Shown here in pieces: positions 26,319 to 35,100 of a stretch of 64,000 nt of DNA (position 1 is the first letter of the stretch; the number at the start of each line of letters is the position of its first letter). Both the position numbers and the translations under genes were made by a program. Origin of the DNA: an uncultured Collinsella sp. (GTDB lineage: Bacteria; Actinomycetota; Coriobacteriia; Coriobacteriales; Coriobacteriaceae); contig CAKUON010000004.1 in assembly GCA_934668875.1 (NCBI GenBank), forward strand, positions 158,181 through 222,180, read 5' to 3'. The notes under the pieces were generated by a model. The model worked only from the letters and a program-made list of their open reading frames with translations, was not told where the DNA came from and made no database searches.

Positions 26319-28481
26319 ATGATGATTGAAGAACAAGTTTTTGAAGTATCGACCGAGCGTGAGGGGGCATACCGCAGCATCTCCGATGCCTTGGCGGCAG
26401 CCGATCAGCTCTATCCGAATGCTGAACAACCGGTGAGGATTCATGTCGATCCGGGTGAGTATCGCGAGCGGGTCGAGATTCATCGACCGCATGTGACGTT
26501 GGTGGGCGAGACGGCTGACAGTGTGCGTATCGTGGGCAGCCTGGGTGCCAAGATGCCCTCGGAGGACGGATCGGGTGTCGACGGCACGCTTGGCACGTTT
26601 AGGACCTATACCGTTTTGGTCGATGCCGACGACGTGCGGCTCGAGAACCTCACGATCGTCAACGATGCCGGCGACGGGCGCGAGGTAGGCCAGGCGATTG
26701 CCCTGTATGCCGATGGTGACCGCCTGGTTGTCGATGCCTGCCGCATTTTGGGGCGCCAGGACACGCTGTTTGCGGGCCCGCTGCCGCCGCGCGAGGTAAA
26801 GCCGGGCGGGTTTATCGGCCCCAAGCAGTTTGCGCCACGCCGCGTGGGCCGGCAGTACTATCGTCGCTGCCTTATCGCCGGCGACGTCGACTTTATCTTT
26901 GGTGGGGCGCGTGCCTACTTTGAGGGCTGCGAGATTCGGTCGCTCAACCGCAATATGGACGTGAACGGCTATGTGACGGCGGCATCGACGCCCGAAGGGG
27001 AGCCGTACGGTTTTGTGTTCCACGGCTGCTCGTTTACGGCTCCGCAGGACGTGGCGCCGGATACGGTCTATCTGGGTCGTTCTTGGCGCGAGTGGGCACA
27101 GACCGTGTTGATCGATTGCTGGCTGGGACAGCACATCAAGTGCGAAGGCTGGTGGGATTGGAATAAGCCGGCGGTGCACGAGAGGGCATGCTACGCCGGC
27201 GCAATCCTGCATGGCCCGGCGGGCGATACTGCCGGCTGGGTACCATGGGCCCGCGAGCTCGATGCTGCAGCCGCTGCCCGGTATGCTCGCGAGCAAGTGC
27301 TTGCCGGTGCGGACGGCTGGGACCCCGAGGGCGGCTCGGGCGACACCGTGGAGACCGCTGGCCTTTCCGATAACGGTCGCACGGTGCATATCGACACCTA
27401 TTACGAAGATGAGCCGGCGCTTCGCGACCGTCTTAAGCGAGAGGGCCGTTCCGCCGCGTTTAAGGGCGCGACGCCCGGTGACTTTGAGGCATGGCAGATT
27501 GCGACGAGGGCTCGGTTGTTTGACCTGTTGGGCTTATCGCTTATGGATCGCGCACCGATTGAGGTACGCGAGCTCGATCGGGTGTGGATTGCCGGCGGTA
27601 TCGTGCGCACCCATGCGATGCTGCAGGTGGAGCGTGACGTTTGGATGCCGTTCTACCTACTGGAGCCGCAGGCGCCCAAGCTCGATGCGCACGGCCGCAA
27701 GCGCTGCTATATCTGCCCGCATGGCCACCAGGGCGCCGGAGCCGCAAGTGTTGCGGGTGTGATGGGCGTGCCGGCGGTCGACGACGCCGTGCGTAAGTTC
27801 AACTACGACTACGGCCTGCGTCTGGCACGCATGGGCTATGTGACCGTCTGCCCCGACGCCCGCGGCTGGGGATACCGTCGCGACTGGAAGGGTCAGGGCG
27901 ACGACGAGAACAGCTTCCTGCGCGGTACGTGTCTAAACCAGGCGCGCATGGCCGAGCCGCTGGGCCTTACGGTCGCGGGCCTCAACGCCTGGGACAACAT
28001 GCGCCTGATCGATTACCTGGAGGCGCGCGGCGACATTGCCATGGACGACCTGGGCTGCTTTGGCTTTTCGGGCGGCGGATACATGACGCTGTACCTGGCG
28101 GCGCTCGACCCGCGCGTGCGCAAGGCGTTTGTCTCGGGCTATCTGTACGGCGTCGACGATTCGCTGCTGCACCTCAACGGCAACTGCAGTTGCAACTATG
28201 TGCCGGGGCTGTGGCGCCTGCTCGATATGGGTGACATCGCCTCGCTTATCGCTCCGCGCCCGCTGTTGGTGCAGAGCTGCGAAGGCGATCATCTTAACGG
28301 TGCCCGTGGGCTTGCGAACGTGGACGAGCAGCTCGATATCGTTCGCGATGCCTATAAGCTCGTGGGGCATGCCGACGGCCTGTCGCACGAGGTTTGCCCG
28401 GGCGGGCACCATTTGGGCGTTGCGCATCTTGCCGAGGACATCGAGTGGCTCGGCGAGCATGCTGCCGGGGTTTGTTCGTAG
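26319..28481 (+). CDS. Pectin methylesterase (CE8) fused to an alpha/beta-hydrolase esterase
   Basis: A 720-residue two-domain enzyme. Residues 1 to about 330 are a pectin methylesterase beta-helix with LGRQDTLFAGP, the catalytic GDVDFIFGGARAYFEG and YLGRSWREWAQ. Residues about 355-720 are an alpha/beta hydrolase with nucleophile GFSGGGYMT (Ser near 583), an acid region QSCEGDHLNG and a histidine in CPGGHHLGV. The second domain is probably an acetyl or other ester hydrolase, so one protein may remove both methyl and acetyl groups. No signal peptide is seen. It lies between the GH28 and SGNH genes. Confidence 0.88.
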   Translation: MMIEEQVFEVSTEREGAYRSISDALAAADQLYPNAEQPVRIHVDPGEYRERVEIHRPHVTLVGETADSVRIVGSLGAKMPSEDGSGVDGTLGTFRTYTVLVDADDVRLENLTIVNDAGDGREVGQAIALYADGDRLVVDACRILGRQDTLFAGPLPPREVKPGGFIGPKQFAPRRVGRQYYRRCLIAGDVDFIFGGARAYFEGCEIRSLNRNMDVNGYVTAASTPEGEPYGFVFHGCSFTAPQDVAPDTVYLGRSWREWAQTVLIDCWLGQHIKCEGWWDWNKPAVHERACYAGAILHGPAGDTAGWVPWARELDAAAAARYAREQVLAGADGWDPEGGSGDTVETAGLSDNGRTVHIDTYYEDEPALRDRLKREGRSAAFKGATPGDFEAWQIATRARLFDLLGLSLMDRAPIEVRELDRVWIAGGIVRTHAMLQVERDVWMPFYLLEPQAPKLDAHGRKRCYICPHGHQGAGAASVAGVMGVPAVDDAVRKFNYDYGLRLARMGYVTVCPDARGWGYRRDWKGQGDDENSFLRGTCLNQARMAEPLGLTVAGLNAWDNMRLIDYLEARGDIAMDDLGCFGFSGGGYMTLYLAALDPRVRKAFVSGYLYGVDDSLLHLNGNCSCNYVPGLWRLLDMGDIASLIAPRPLLVQSCEGDHLNGARGLANVDEQLDIVRDAYKLVGHADGLSHEVCPGGHHLGVAHLAEDIEWLGEHAAGVCS

Positions 28482-28558
28482 GCCATGGGCAATGCACGAG
28501 CAAACGGTAATGACTGATAAGACCAAAGACCGCCGCTTGGGCGGGGAGGAGTATAAAC

Positions 28559-29230
28559 ATGAAACCGACGAAGACCTTGAGCGAATCGACCATCTGCTGC
28601 TTTGGCGATTCGACCACATGGGGTGACAACGGATGCGGCGCAGGCGGCAACGACATCTCCTGGACCACGCACCTGGGCGCGCTGCTGGGCGGTGCGACCG
28701 TCGAAAACTTTGGCATCAAGGGCTCGCGTATTGCCATCAAGGCCGACCGCGCCGATTCGTTTGTCGAGCGCCTGGACGGTATCGACGACGCGGCCGATAT
28801 CTATGTCGTCTTTGGCGGCGTCAACGACTTTAGCCGCAACGTGCCGCTCGGCGAGTTGGGCAGCACCGATGTGCATGAGTTCTATGGCGCGGTCGATTAT
28901 CTGATCCGAACCATCACGGCGCGCTCGCCCCAGGCAAAGCTCGTGTTTATGACGCCGTGCAAGACGAGCGGTAAGCACGAGAAGGATATTCCGGCGAGCA
29001 ACGAGCTCAACCATCTGGGGCTGACGCAGAGCGCGTACGTGCAGGCGATGCTCGAGGTTTGCAACCGCTACTCGGTGCCGGTAATCGACCTGTACGCACA
29101 GAGCGGCATCAGCCCGTTCTTGCCGGAGCACCGCGAGCTCTATATGCCCGACGGCCTGCACTACAGCCCGGCTGGCTATGAGCGCTTGGCGCATCGCATT
29201 GCTGCGGGCTTAGCTGCCGTTTGCCGCTAA
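28559..29230 (+). CDS. SGNH/GDSL hydrolase, probable (rhamno)galacturonan acetylesterase
   Basis: A 223-residue SGNH esterase. It has block I (CFGDSTTWGDNGCG, near residues 14-27, nucleophile Ser), the GGVNDF block near 83 and the C-terminal DGLHYSPAGYERLA with catalytic Asp and His. Neighbours suggest it deacetylates pectin fragments (CE12-like). No signal peptide is visible. GGGGAGG precedes ATG 28559. It ends the GH28-CE8-SGNH run; the next gene has its own operator pair. Confidence 0.85.
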   Translation: MKPTKTLSESTICCFGDSTTWGDNGCGAGGNDISWTTHLGALLGGATVENFGIKGSRIAIKADRADSFVERLDGIDDAADIYVVFGGVNDFSRNVPLGELGSTDVHEFYGAVDYLIRTITARSPQAKLVFMTPCKTSGKHEKDIPASNELNHLGLTQSAYVQAMLEVCNRYSVPVIDLYAQSGISPFLPEHRELYMPDGLHYSPAGYERLAHRIAAGLAAVCR

Positions 29231-29245
29231 AAGTCTGCCGTTCGC

Positions 29246-29311
29246 GGGGAATGTAGGGTTAACGTTCACCCTACATTCCCCGTTCGCGTTACACTAAGGT
29301 TAACGTTCACC
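29246..29311 (+). promoter_or_regulatory. Paired LacI-type operators of the GH105 gene, within a 36-bp palindrome
   Basis: Operators GGTTAACGTTCACC at 29257-29270 and 29298-29311 have centres 41 bp apart, with ACACTAAGG between them. The first is the centre of a longer palindrome (29246-29281) whose arms GGGGAATGTAGGGT and ACCCTACATTCCCC match perfectly. Confidence 0.7.
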
Positions 29312-29337
29312 CATCATTAACGTCAGAGGGGACAGCA

Positions 29338-30576
29338 ATGGGTTGCAATCAGATTCTGGACCGTTACATCGAGCAGTTGATCGAGACTTCCACGCCGCAG
29401 GCGCCGGCCTGGAACATCGAAAAGCTCCGTGCCGGCAAGGAGAACACCTGGAACTACATCGATGGCTGCATGATCAAGGCGCTCATCGAGCTGTACGAGA
29501 TCACGGGTGAGCAGCGCTACCTGACCTTCGCCGACGACTACATCGACTTCTTTGTCCAGGAAGACGGCACCATCAAGCATTACAACCCCGAGGAGTACAA
29601 CCTCGACAACGTCAACGCGGGCAAGACCCTCTATAAGCTGTATGACCTGGTTGGCAAGCCCAAATACCGTGCCGCCATGGACACCATTTACCGTCAGCTC
29701 GAGACCCAGCCGCGCACCAAAGAGGGCGTCTTTTGGCACAAGGCCGTCTACCCCAACCAGATTTGGCTCGACGGCATGTACATGGCGCAGCCGTTCTACA
29801 TGCAGTACGAGCTGAGCTTCCACAACCGCCGCGCCTGCTCGGACAGCTTCCATATGTTCCAAGTCGTGCACGACCTTATGCGCAACCCGCTCAACGGTCT
29901 GTATTATCACGCCTACGACGCAAGCCGCAAGCAGTTCTGGTGCGATCCGGTCACCGGCCTTTCGGCCAACTTCTGGCTGCGTGCCGAGGGTTGGTTTGCC
30001 ATGGCGCTCATCGATACCTGGGAGCTCATGCCGCCTTCGATGTCGGCCGAGAAGGACGAGATCCGCAAGATGTTCCACGACCTGATCGACGCCATGCTGC
30101 CGTATCAGGACGAGAAGACCGGCATGTGGCACCAGGTCATCAACCTGCCCAACATCGCCCCCAACTACCTGGAGGAGAGCGGCAGCGCTATCTTTGCCAA
30201 CGCCATCATGAAGGGCGTGCGCCTGGGCGTGCTGGGCGAGCGCTACTACCAGCATGGCCGCCGCGCCTTCGACGGCATCTGCGAGACCTGCCTGTCCGAG
30301 CATGATGGGCAGCTGGCACTCGACAACATCTGCCTGGTCGCGGGCCTGGGCAACACCACGCACCGCGAGGGCACCTTTGGCTACTACATGAGCGAGCCCA
30401 TCGTCAAAAACGACGCGAAGGGCGTGGCGCCGCTGGTGCTGGCCTATATCGAGACCATGCACCACGACAAGCTGGCCGGCAAGCGCGACCCGCTGGCCCC
30501 CTCGGGCGTGTGCTCCATCGAGGACCCGTTTGGCGGATACACCCCGGGCATCAACGCTTGCAAGGGATGTGAATAG
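29338..30576 (+). CDS. GH105 unsaturated rhamnogalacturonyl hydrolase
   Basis: A 412-residue (alpha/alpha)6-barrel enzyme that removes the unsaturated uronate from the non-reducing end of lyase-cut pectin fragments. It has the family's NVNAGKTLYKLY region, VYPNQIWLDGMYMAQPF (catalytic Asp near residue 147), LRAEGWFAMALIDTWE and YLEESGSAIFANAIMKGV. No signal peptide is visible. Its product spontaneously becomes 5-keto-4-deoxyuronate, the substrate for the isomerase and KduD encoded at 35-37 kb. The next gene starts two bases after its stop. Confidence 0.92.
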   Translation: MGCNQILDRYIEQLIETSTPQAPAWNIEKLRAGKENTWNYIDGCMIKALIELYEITGEQRYLTFADDYIDFFVQEDGTIKHYNPEEYNLDNVNAGKTLYKLYDLVGKPKYRAAMDTIYRQLETQPRTKEGVFWHKAVYPNQIWLDGMYMAQPFYMQYELSFHNRRACSDSFHMFQVVHDLMRNPLNGLYYHAYDASRKQFWCDPVTGLSANFWLRAEGWFAMALIDTWELMPPSMSAEKDEIRKMFHDLIDAMLPYQDEKTGMWHQVINLPNIAPNYLEESGSAIFANAIMKGVRLGVLGERYYQHGRRAFDGICETCLSEHDGQLALDNICLVAGLGNTTHREGTFGYYMSEPIVKNDAKGVAPLVLAYIETMHHDKLAGKRDPLAPSGVCSIEDPFGGYTPGINACKGCE

Positions 30577-30577
30577 C

Positions 30578-31483
30578 GTGGGAGCCATTACTCCGGGCGT
30601 CCGTCTGCACGACCTTCCGCAGGGAACGGTCGAGGAGCGCATTCGCATGGCTGGTGAGCTGGGCTTTTCGTGCATTCAGCTGCCGAGCAAGGTGCTCTAT
30701 AAGTCGATGGGCATCAACCGCTTGGGCCTTACGCGCGAGCTTGCCGACCACCTGCGCTCGGTGCTCGACGAGGCTGGCGTTTCGGTCGCCGTGCTGGGCT
30801 GCTATAAAAACCTGGCGACGCCCGACCGTCAGCAGTTGCTGGATAACTATGCCGAGTACGAGGCGTGCCTGCGTTTTGCCAAGATGCTGGGCGGCTGCCC
30901 AGTGGGTACCGAGACCGGTCGTCCCAACGCGCAGAATCGCGTGGCGGACGACCGAATGACCGACGAGGCACTCGATGCGTTTGTGGAGGGCCTCAAATAT
31001 GTCTGCACACGCGCCGAAGCCATGGGCGGGCAGATTTTGATTGAGCCCGGCTGGAATGAGACGGTTAACACGCCGGAGCGTTGCCGCGAGGTGCTCGAGC
31101 GCGTGCCGAGCTCGGCGCTCGGCGTGATTTACGACCCGGTGTCGCTGCTACATCCGAGCGTTGTCGGCGAGGCGCAGGAGATCACGTCGGACATGCTCTA
31201 CCTGTGCGGCAGCAAGGTACGCGTGCTGCACGCGAAGGACTACGAGGTCGTGGATAACGAGGACGAGGCCGGCTGGTGCGATGACACGGGCTCGCGTCTG
31301 GTGTGCCACGGCGTGGGCGAGACGGGTCGTTACGACTTCGAGCCCGTCGTTGCCTGGACTGCCGCTGCCTGCCCGGGTATTCCGTGTGTGGTCGAGAACA
31401 GCGTGCCGGCGACGGTTGCCGGTTGCCTGACGACGCTCGAGCGTATGTCTGCCCGTTGCGAAGGCGCGCATCGGGAGATGTAG
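30578..31483 (+). CDS. Sugar phosphate isomerase/epimerase-like TIM barrel protein
   Basis: A 301-residue xylose isomerase-like AP-endonuclease-2-fold protein. It has the barrel and metal-ligand pattern of the family (ILIEPGWNETVNTPERC, GVIYDPVSLLHPS, VRVLHAKDYEV, HGVGETGRYDFEPV). The exact reaction is unknown; position after GH105 suggests a role on a pectin-derived sugar. I start at GTG 30578, with AAGGG 11 bp upstream; earlier starts overlap the GH105 gene. Confidence 0.78.
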   Translation: MGAITPGVRLHDLPQGTVEERIRMAGELGFSCIQLPSKVLYKSMGINRLGLTRELADHLRSVLDEAGVSVAVLGCYKNLATPDRQQLLDNYAEYEACLRFAKMLGGCPVGTETGRPNAQNRVADDRMTDEALDAFVEGLKYVCTRAEAMGGQILIEPGWNETVNTPERCREVLERVPSSALGVIYDPVSLLHPSVVGEAQEITSDMLYLCGSKVRVLHAKDYEVVDNEDEAGWCDDTGSRLVCHGVGETGRYDFEPVVAWTAAACPGIPCVVENSVPATVAGCLTTLERMSARCEGAHREM

Positions 31484-31580
31484 CGTGGCTGGCGGCCGCT
31501 ATGGACGGCTGGGCTAGCCGGTACTGGGCAGCATCTGGAACTGCCCGTTATTGTGTTGATGCGAATCAGAGGGGAATCGC

Positions 31581-32798
31581 GTGGCTATCCACATTGTCGA
31601 GGAAGCAAATCGTTGCCTGGGCTGCAAAAAGGCGTTCTGCCAGATCAAAGGCTGCCCGGTGCAGACGCCCATTCCGCAGGTCATCGATCTGTTTAAGCAG
31701 CGTCGTCTGGAGGAAGCAGGCGAGCTGCTGTTCCAGAACAACCCGATGAGCGCGGTCTGCTCTATGGTGTGCAACCATTCGGGCCAGTGCGAGGGCTCGT
31801 GCGTTCAGGGTCGCAAGGGCACGCCGGTGCATTTCTCGAGCATCGAGAACTATATCTCCACGGCCTACCTCGACCGCAAGGAGTGGAAGCCTGCGCCGTC
31901 GTGCGGCAAGCAGGTCGCCGTGGTCGGCTCGGGCCCTGCTGGTATTACCGTGGCGATTAAGATGGCCCAGCTGGGTTGCGCGGTCACCGTGTTTGAGCAG
32001 CGCCCCGAGATCGGCGGCGTGCTGGAGTACGGCATCCCCGAGTTCCGTCTGCCGCGCTCGCTAGTGCAAAAGTACCGCCACGTGATGTGCTCACTCGGCG
32101 TGCGCGTGCGCCCCTCGACCACCATCGGCGGCGCGCTGCATATCGATGACCTGCTGCGTGACGGCTACGACGCGGTCTTTGTGGGCACGGGTACCTGGCG
32201 TGCCCGCAAGCTGGGGATTCCCGGCGAGTCGCGCGGTAACGTGCTGTTTGGTATCGACTATCTGGTCGATCCCACAAGTGTGGCGATCGGGCAGAACGTG
32301 GCGGTTATCGGTGCCGGCAACGTGGCCATGGATGTGGCCCGCACCGCCCTGCGCTCGGGTGCCCGCAAGGTCACCGTGTATGCCCGTTCGCGCCATATCT
32401 CTGCCATCGATGATGAGGTCGAGCTGACCGAGCTCGACGGTGCCGAGATCGTGTGCGGCAAGGCCATCTGCGCTATCGACGATAACGGCCCCGTGTTCGA
32501 GACGGCCATCTTTGACGAGGACAACAACGTGGTGGGCTACGAGGAAGAGCTCGACCATGCCGCGGCCGATACCATCGTCATCGCGGCCTCGCAGGTGCCC
32601 AAGGACAAGCTCGTGCTTACAACGGGCGGTCTGGAGACCGACCATCGCGGCCTGCTTTCGGTCGATGAGCACGGCATGACCACCGTGCCCGGCGTCTTTG
32701 CCGCCGGCGACGTGGTCAACGGCCCGCTCACCGTGGTCCATGCCGTGGCCGGCGCCAAGCTCGCCGTCGAAGGCATGACATCCTACCTGGGCCTCTAA
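31581..32798 (+). CDS. GltD-like NAD(P)-dependent FAD/Fe-S oxidoreductase
   Basis: A 405-residue flavoprotein resembling the small subunit of glutamate synthase and related electron-input proteins. The N-terminal domain has eight or more cysteines for two [4Fe-4S] clusters (CLGCKKAFCQIKGCP, CSMVCNHSGQCEGSC). Then come the FAD site VAVVGSGPAGIT near residue 113, the NAD(P) site VAVIGAGNVAMD near 240 and a C-terminal FAD motif VPGVFAAGDVVNGP. No GltB-like large subunit is adjacent, so it probably donates electrons to another partner, perhaps the reductase downstream. GTG start at 31581 after AGAGGGGA. Confidence 0.85.
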   Translation: MAIHIVEEANRCLGCKKAFCQIKGCPVQTPIPQVIDLFKQRRLEEAGELLFQNNPMSAVCSMVCNHSGQCEGSCVQGRKGTPVHFSSIENYISTAYLDRKEWKPAPSCGKQVAVVGSGPAGITVAIKMAQLGCAVTVFEQRPEIGGVLEYGIPEFRLPRSLVQKYRHVMCSLGVRVRPSTTIGGALHIDDLLRDGYDAVFVGTGTWRARKLGIPGESRGNVLFGIDYLVDPTSVAIGQNVAVIGAGNVAMDVARTALRSGARKVTVYARSRHISAIDDEVELTELDGAEIVCGKAICAIDDNGPVFETAIFDEDNNVVGYEEELDHAAADTIVIAASQVPKDKLVLTTGGLETDHRGLLSVDEHGMTTVPGVFAAGDVVNGPLTVVHAVAGAKLAVEGMTSYLGL

Positions 32799-32815
32799 CC
32801 CATCCCGCCCTTATC

Positions 32816-32889
32816 AGTTGCGGTGAAATACGGACTGTTTTGGCTGTCAGACGCCTCAATTGCTCCGTATTCCACCGCAACTTTTTTGT
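32816..32889 (+). terminator. Terminator hairpin, AGTTGCGGTG repeat copy 1
   Basis: AGTTGCGGTGAAATACGGA (32816-32834) pairs with TCCGTATTCCACCGCAACT (32864-32882), with one wobble or mismatch, and TTTTTT follows. The same arm recurs at 44362 and 45205. Confidence 0.8.
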
Positions 32890-32998
32890 GGGTCGAGCAA
32901 AAGGTAGGGGAGTGCGTGCGGCTGTGCGCCGGGCGGTTGCTGGTACGATAGGGGAATCAGCAAGTGCCGCCACGCGGCTCAAACGAAAGGAAGCCTGT

Positions 32999-34948
32999 AT
33001 GGAGTCCTCCGCCTATCCGATGCTCTTTAGCCCGATCAAGGTCGGTACGACCGAGGTCAAGAACCGTGTCTTTATGCCGCCGGTGTCCACCAACCTGGCC
33101 GACCACGGCTATGTGACCGACGACCTGGTCGACCACTACCGCGCCCGCGCGAAGGGCGGCGTGGGCCTCATCATCACCGAGGTCGTGACGGTCGAGCCCA
33201 CCTATACCTATCTGCCGGGCGATATGTGCTGCTATGACGACACGTTCATTCCCGGTTGGGAAAAGCTCGCCGCCGCCGTGCACGAGTACGGCTGCAAGAT
33301 CATGCCGCAACTCTTCCACCCCGCCTATATGGCCTTTAACATCCCGGGCACGCCGCGCCTGATCGCCCCTTCCTTCGTGGGCCCGTCCTACGCCCGCGAG
33401 GCGCCGCGTCCTATCACGGTCGATGAGATCCATGAGCTTACGCATCAGTTTGGCGACGCTGCCGTGCGTATGCAGAAGGCCGGCGTCGATGGTGTCGAGG
33501 TCCATGCGGCGCACGCCCACGGCATGCTCGGTGGCTTCTTGACCCCGCTCTACAACAAGCGTACCGATGAGTACGGCGGCTCGCTTGACGCGCGCATGCG
33601 CTTCTTGCTCGAGGTCATCGCCGAGATTCGCGAGCGCTGCGGCAAGGACTTCATCATCGATGTCCGTATTTCGGGCGACGAGTACACCGATGGCGGCCTG
33701 ACCCTCAACGACATGATCTATGTCTCGCGTCGCCTGGAGAAGGCCGGCGTCGATATGATCCACGTGTCGGGCGGCACCACCATCAAGCGCGGCTCCGCGA
33801 TTCCCGCCGCCGGCACGCAGCAGGCTTCGCACGCCGCCTGCTCGCGCGAGATCAAAAAGCACGTCAACATTCCCGTCGCCACGGTCGGCCGCATTAACGA
33901 GGCATGGATTGCCGAGGAACTGATCGAGGACGGCGCCGCCGACATCTGCATGATGGGCCGCGCCAACCTGTGCGATGCCGAGTTCTGCAACAAGGCGGCC
34001 GCCGGCAACGCCGACGAGATTCGCCCCTGCATCGGCTGTCTGCGCTGCCTGAACGGCATTATGTTCGGCAAGCGTATCTCCTGCACCATCAACCCCGATG
34101 TTGAGCGCGACGAGGCCGGCTATGAGCCCGCCGCCGAGGCCAAGAACGTGCTCGTTGTGGGCGCCGGTCCCGCGGGCATGGAGGCGGCGTTCATTGCCGC
34201 CAAGCGCGGACATAACGTGGTGCTCGTGGACAAGCAGGACGAGCCGGGCGGCGAGATGCGCATCGCAGCCGTTCCGCCGGCAAAGCAGGAACTCACTCGC
34301 GTGATTAAGTACCAGTATCGTCGTCTGGCCGAGGCCGGCGTGAAGTGCGTCTTTGGTACCGAGCTTTCTGCCGAGGACATTCAGCGTGACTACGCCGGGT
34401 ACGAGGTCGTCCTGGCCTATGGTGCCGAGCCCATCGCTCCGACCTTTATGCAGAACTTTAAGCAGGTCATGACGGCTGACGACCTGCTAGGCGGCAACGC
34501 CTTCCCGGGCAAGAAGATCGTTATCGTGGGCGGAGGCACCGTCGGCTGCGAGACGGCTGACTACCTGGCTCCGCTGGTCAACGACCTGTCGCCGGCCAAC
34601 CGCGACGTCACCGTCATCGAGATGACCAAGACGCTCGCCGCCAACGAGGGCGGCGCCGGCCGCGCGGTACTTATCACGCGCATGCTCTCCAAGGGCGTTC
34701 ACGTGCTGACCGAGGCCAAGGTGACCGAGATCACCGAGGACACTATCAGCTACGAGAAGGACGGCGAGATCCACACCATCACGGGTGCCGATACGCTGGT
34801 GCTGGCGATGGGCTACCGTCCCAACACTAAGCTCGCCGACGACCTGGCAGCTGCCGGCGTTACCACCCACGTGCTGGGCGACGCCAACAAGTGCGGCAAC
34901 ATCCGCGACGCCATCGGCGACGGCTACAACGTGGCCTGCGCCCTCTAG
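32999..34948 (+). CDS. Old Yellow Enzyme family NADH:flavin oxidoreductase (FadH/Bai-like)
   Basis: A 649-residue, three-part enzyme. Residues 1 to about 345 are an FMN TIM barrel (MLFSPIKVGTTEVKNRVFMP at the start, HAAHAHGMLGGFLTPLYNKR near 170). A [4Fe-4S] site follows (CIGCLRCLNG...C). The C-terminal part has an FAD/NAD fold (NVLVVGAGPAGMEAAF, KIVIVGGGTVGCETADYL). Such proteins reduce activated C=C bonds, for example 2,4-dienoyl-CoA, bile acid or plant phenolic enoates. The substrate here is unknown. ATG 32999 follows GAAAGGAAG. Confidence 0.88.
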   Translation: MESSAYPMLFSPIKVGTTEVKNRVFMPPVSTNLADHGYVTDDLVDHYRARAKGGVGLIITEVVTVEPTYTYLPGDMCCYDDTFIPGWEKLAAAVHEYGCKIMPQLFHPAYMAFNIPGTPRLIAPSFVGPSYAREAPRPITVDEIHELTHQFGDAAVRMQKAGVDGVEVHAAHAHGMLGGFLTPLYNKRTDEYGGSLDARMRFLLEVIAEIRERCGKDFIIDVRISGDEYTDGGLTLNDMIYVSRRLEKAGVDMIHVSGGTTIKRGSAIPAAGTQQASHAACSREIKKHVNIPVATVGRINEAWIAEELIEDGAADICMMGRANLCDAEFCNKAAAGNADEIRPCIGCLRCLNGIMFGKRISCTINPDVERDEAGYEPAAEAKNVLVVGAGPAGMEAAFIAAKRGHNVVLVDKQDEPGGEMRIAAVPPAKQELTRVIKYQYRRLAEAGVKCVFGTELSAEDIQRDYAGYEVVLAYGAEPIAPTFMQNFKQVMTADDLLGGNAFPGKKIVIVGGGTVGCETADYLAPLVNDLSPANRDVTVIEMTKTLAANEGGAGRAVLITRMLSKGVHVLTEAKVTEITEDTISYEKDGEIHTITGADTLVLAMGYRPNTKLADDLAAAGVTTHVLGDANKCGNIRDAIGDGYNVACAL

Positions 34949-34956
34949 GCAACCCC

Positions 34957-35022
34957 TTGGTGCATGGGGGTCAGGTAACTTTGCACCAAGTTGGTGCAGA
35001 TAAACCTGACCCCTTTGCACCA
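34957..35022. repeat. Compound TGGTGCA/GGGGTCAGGT palindrome
   Basis: TTGGTGCA...GGGGTCAGGT...TGCACCAA is followed by TTGGTGCA...ACCTGACCCC...TGCACCA, so the 66 bp read as one imperfect palindrome made of smaller ones. It lies between convergent genes. Function unknown. Confidence 0.55.
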
Positions 35023-35033
35023 GTTGATAGCAA

Positions 35034-35071
35034 AAAGCGGCGGCTGCCCTGTGTTGGGGCAGCCGCCGCTT
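35034..35071. terminator. Bidirectional terminator
   Basis: AAGCGGCGGCTGCCC and GGGCAGCCGCCGCTT form a perfect 15-bp stem with a 7-nt loop between two convergent genes. A short A run precedes it, giving a U run for the minus-strand gene. Confidence 0.8.
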
Positions 35072-35100
35072 GCGTTCGACGGGAAGGGACCGTGGATCGA

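Noticed and set aside
22789..26370. A minus-strand open frame of about 1190 codons opposite the transporter and polygalacturonase genes
   Set aside because: It is the antisense shadow of two well-supported genes in GC-rich DNA. Its translation has low-complexity composition, no family motifs and no ribosome binding site.
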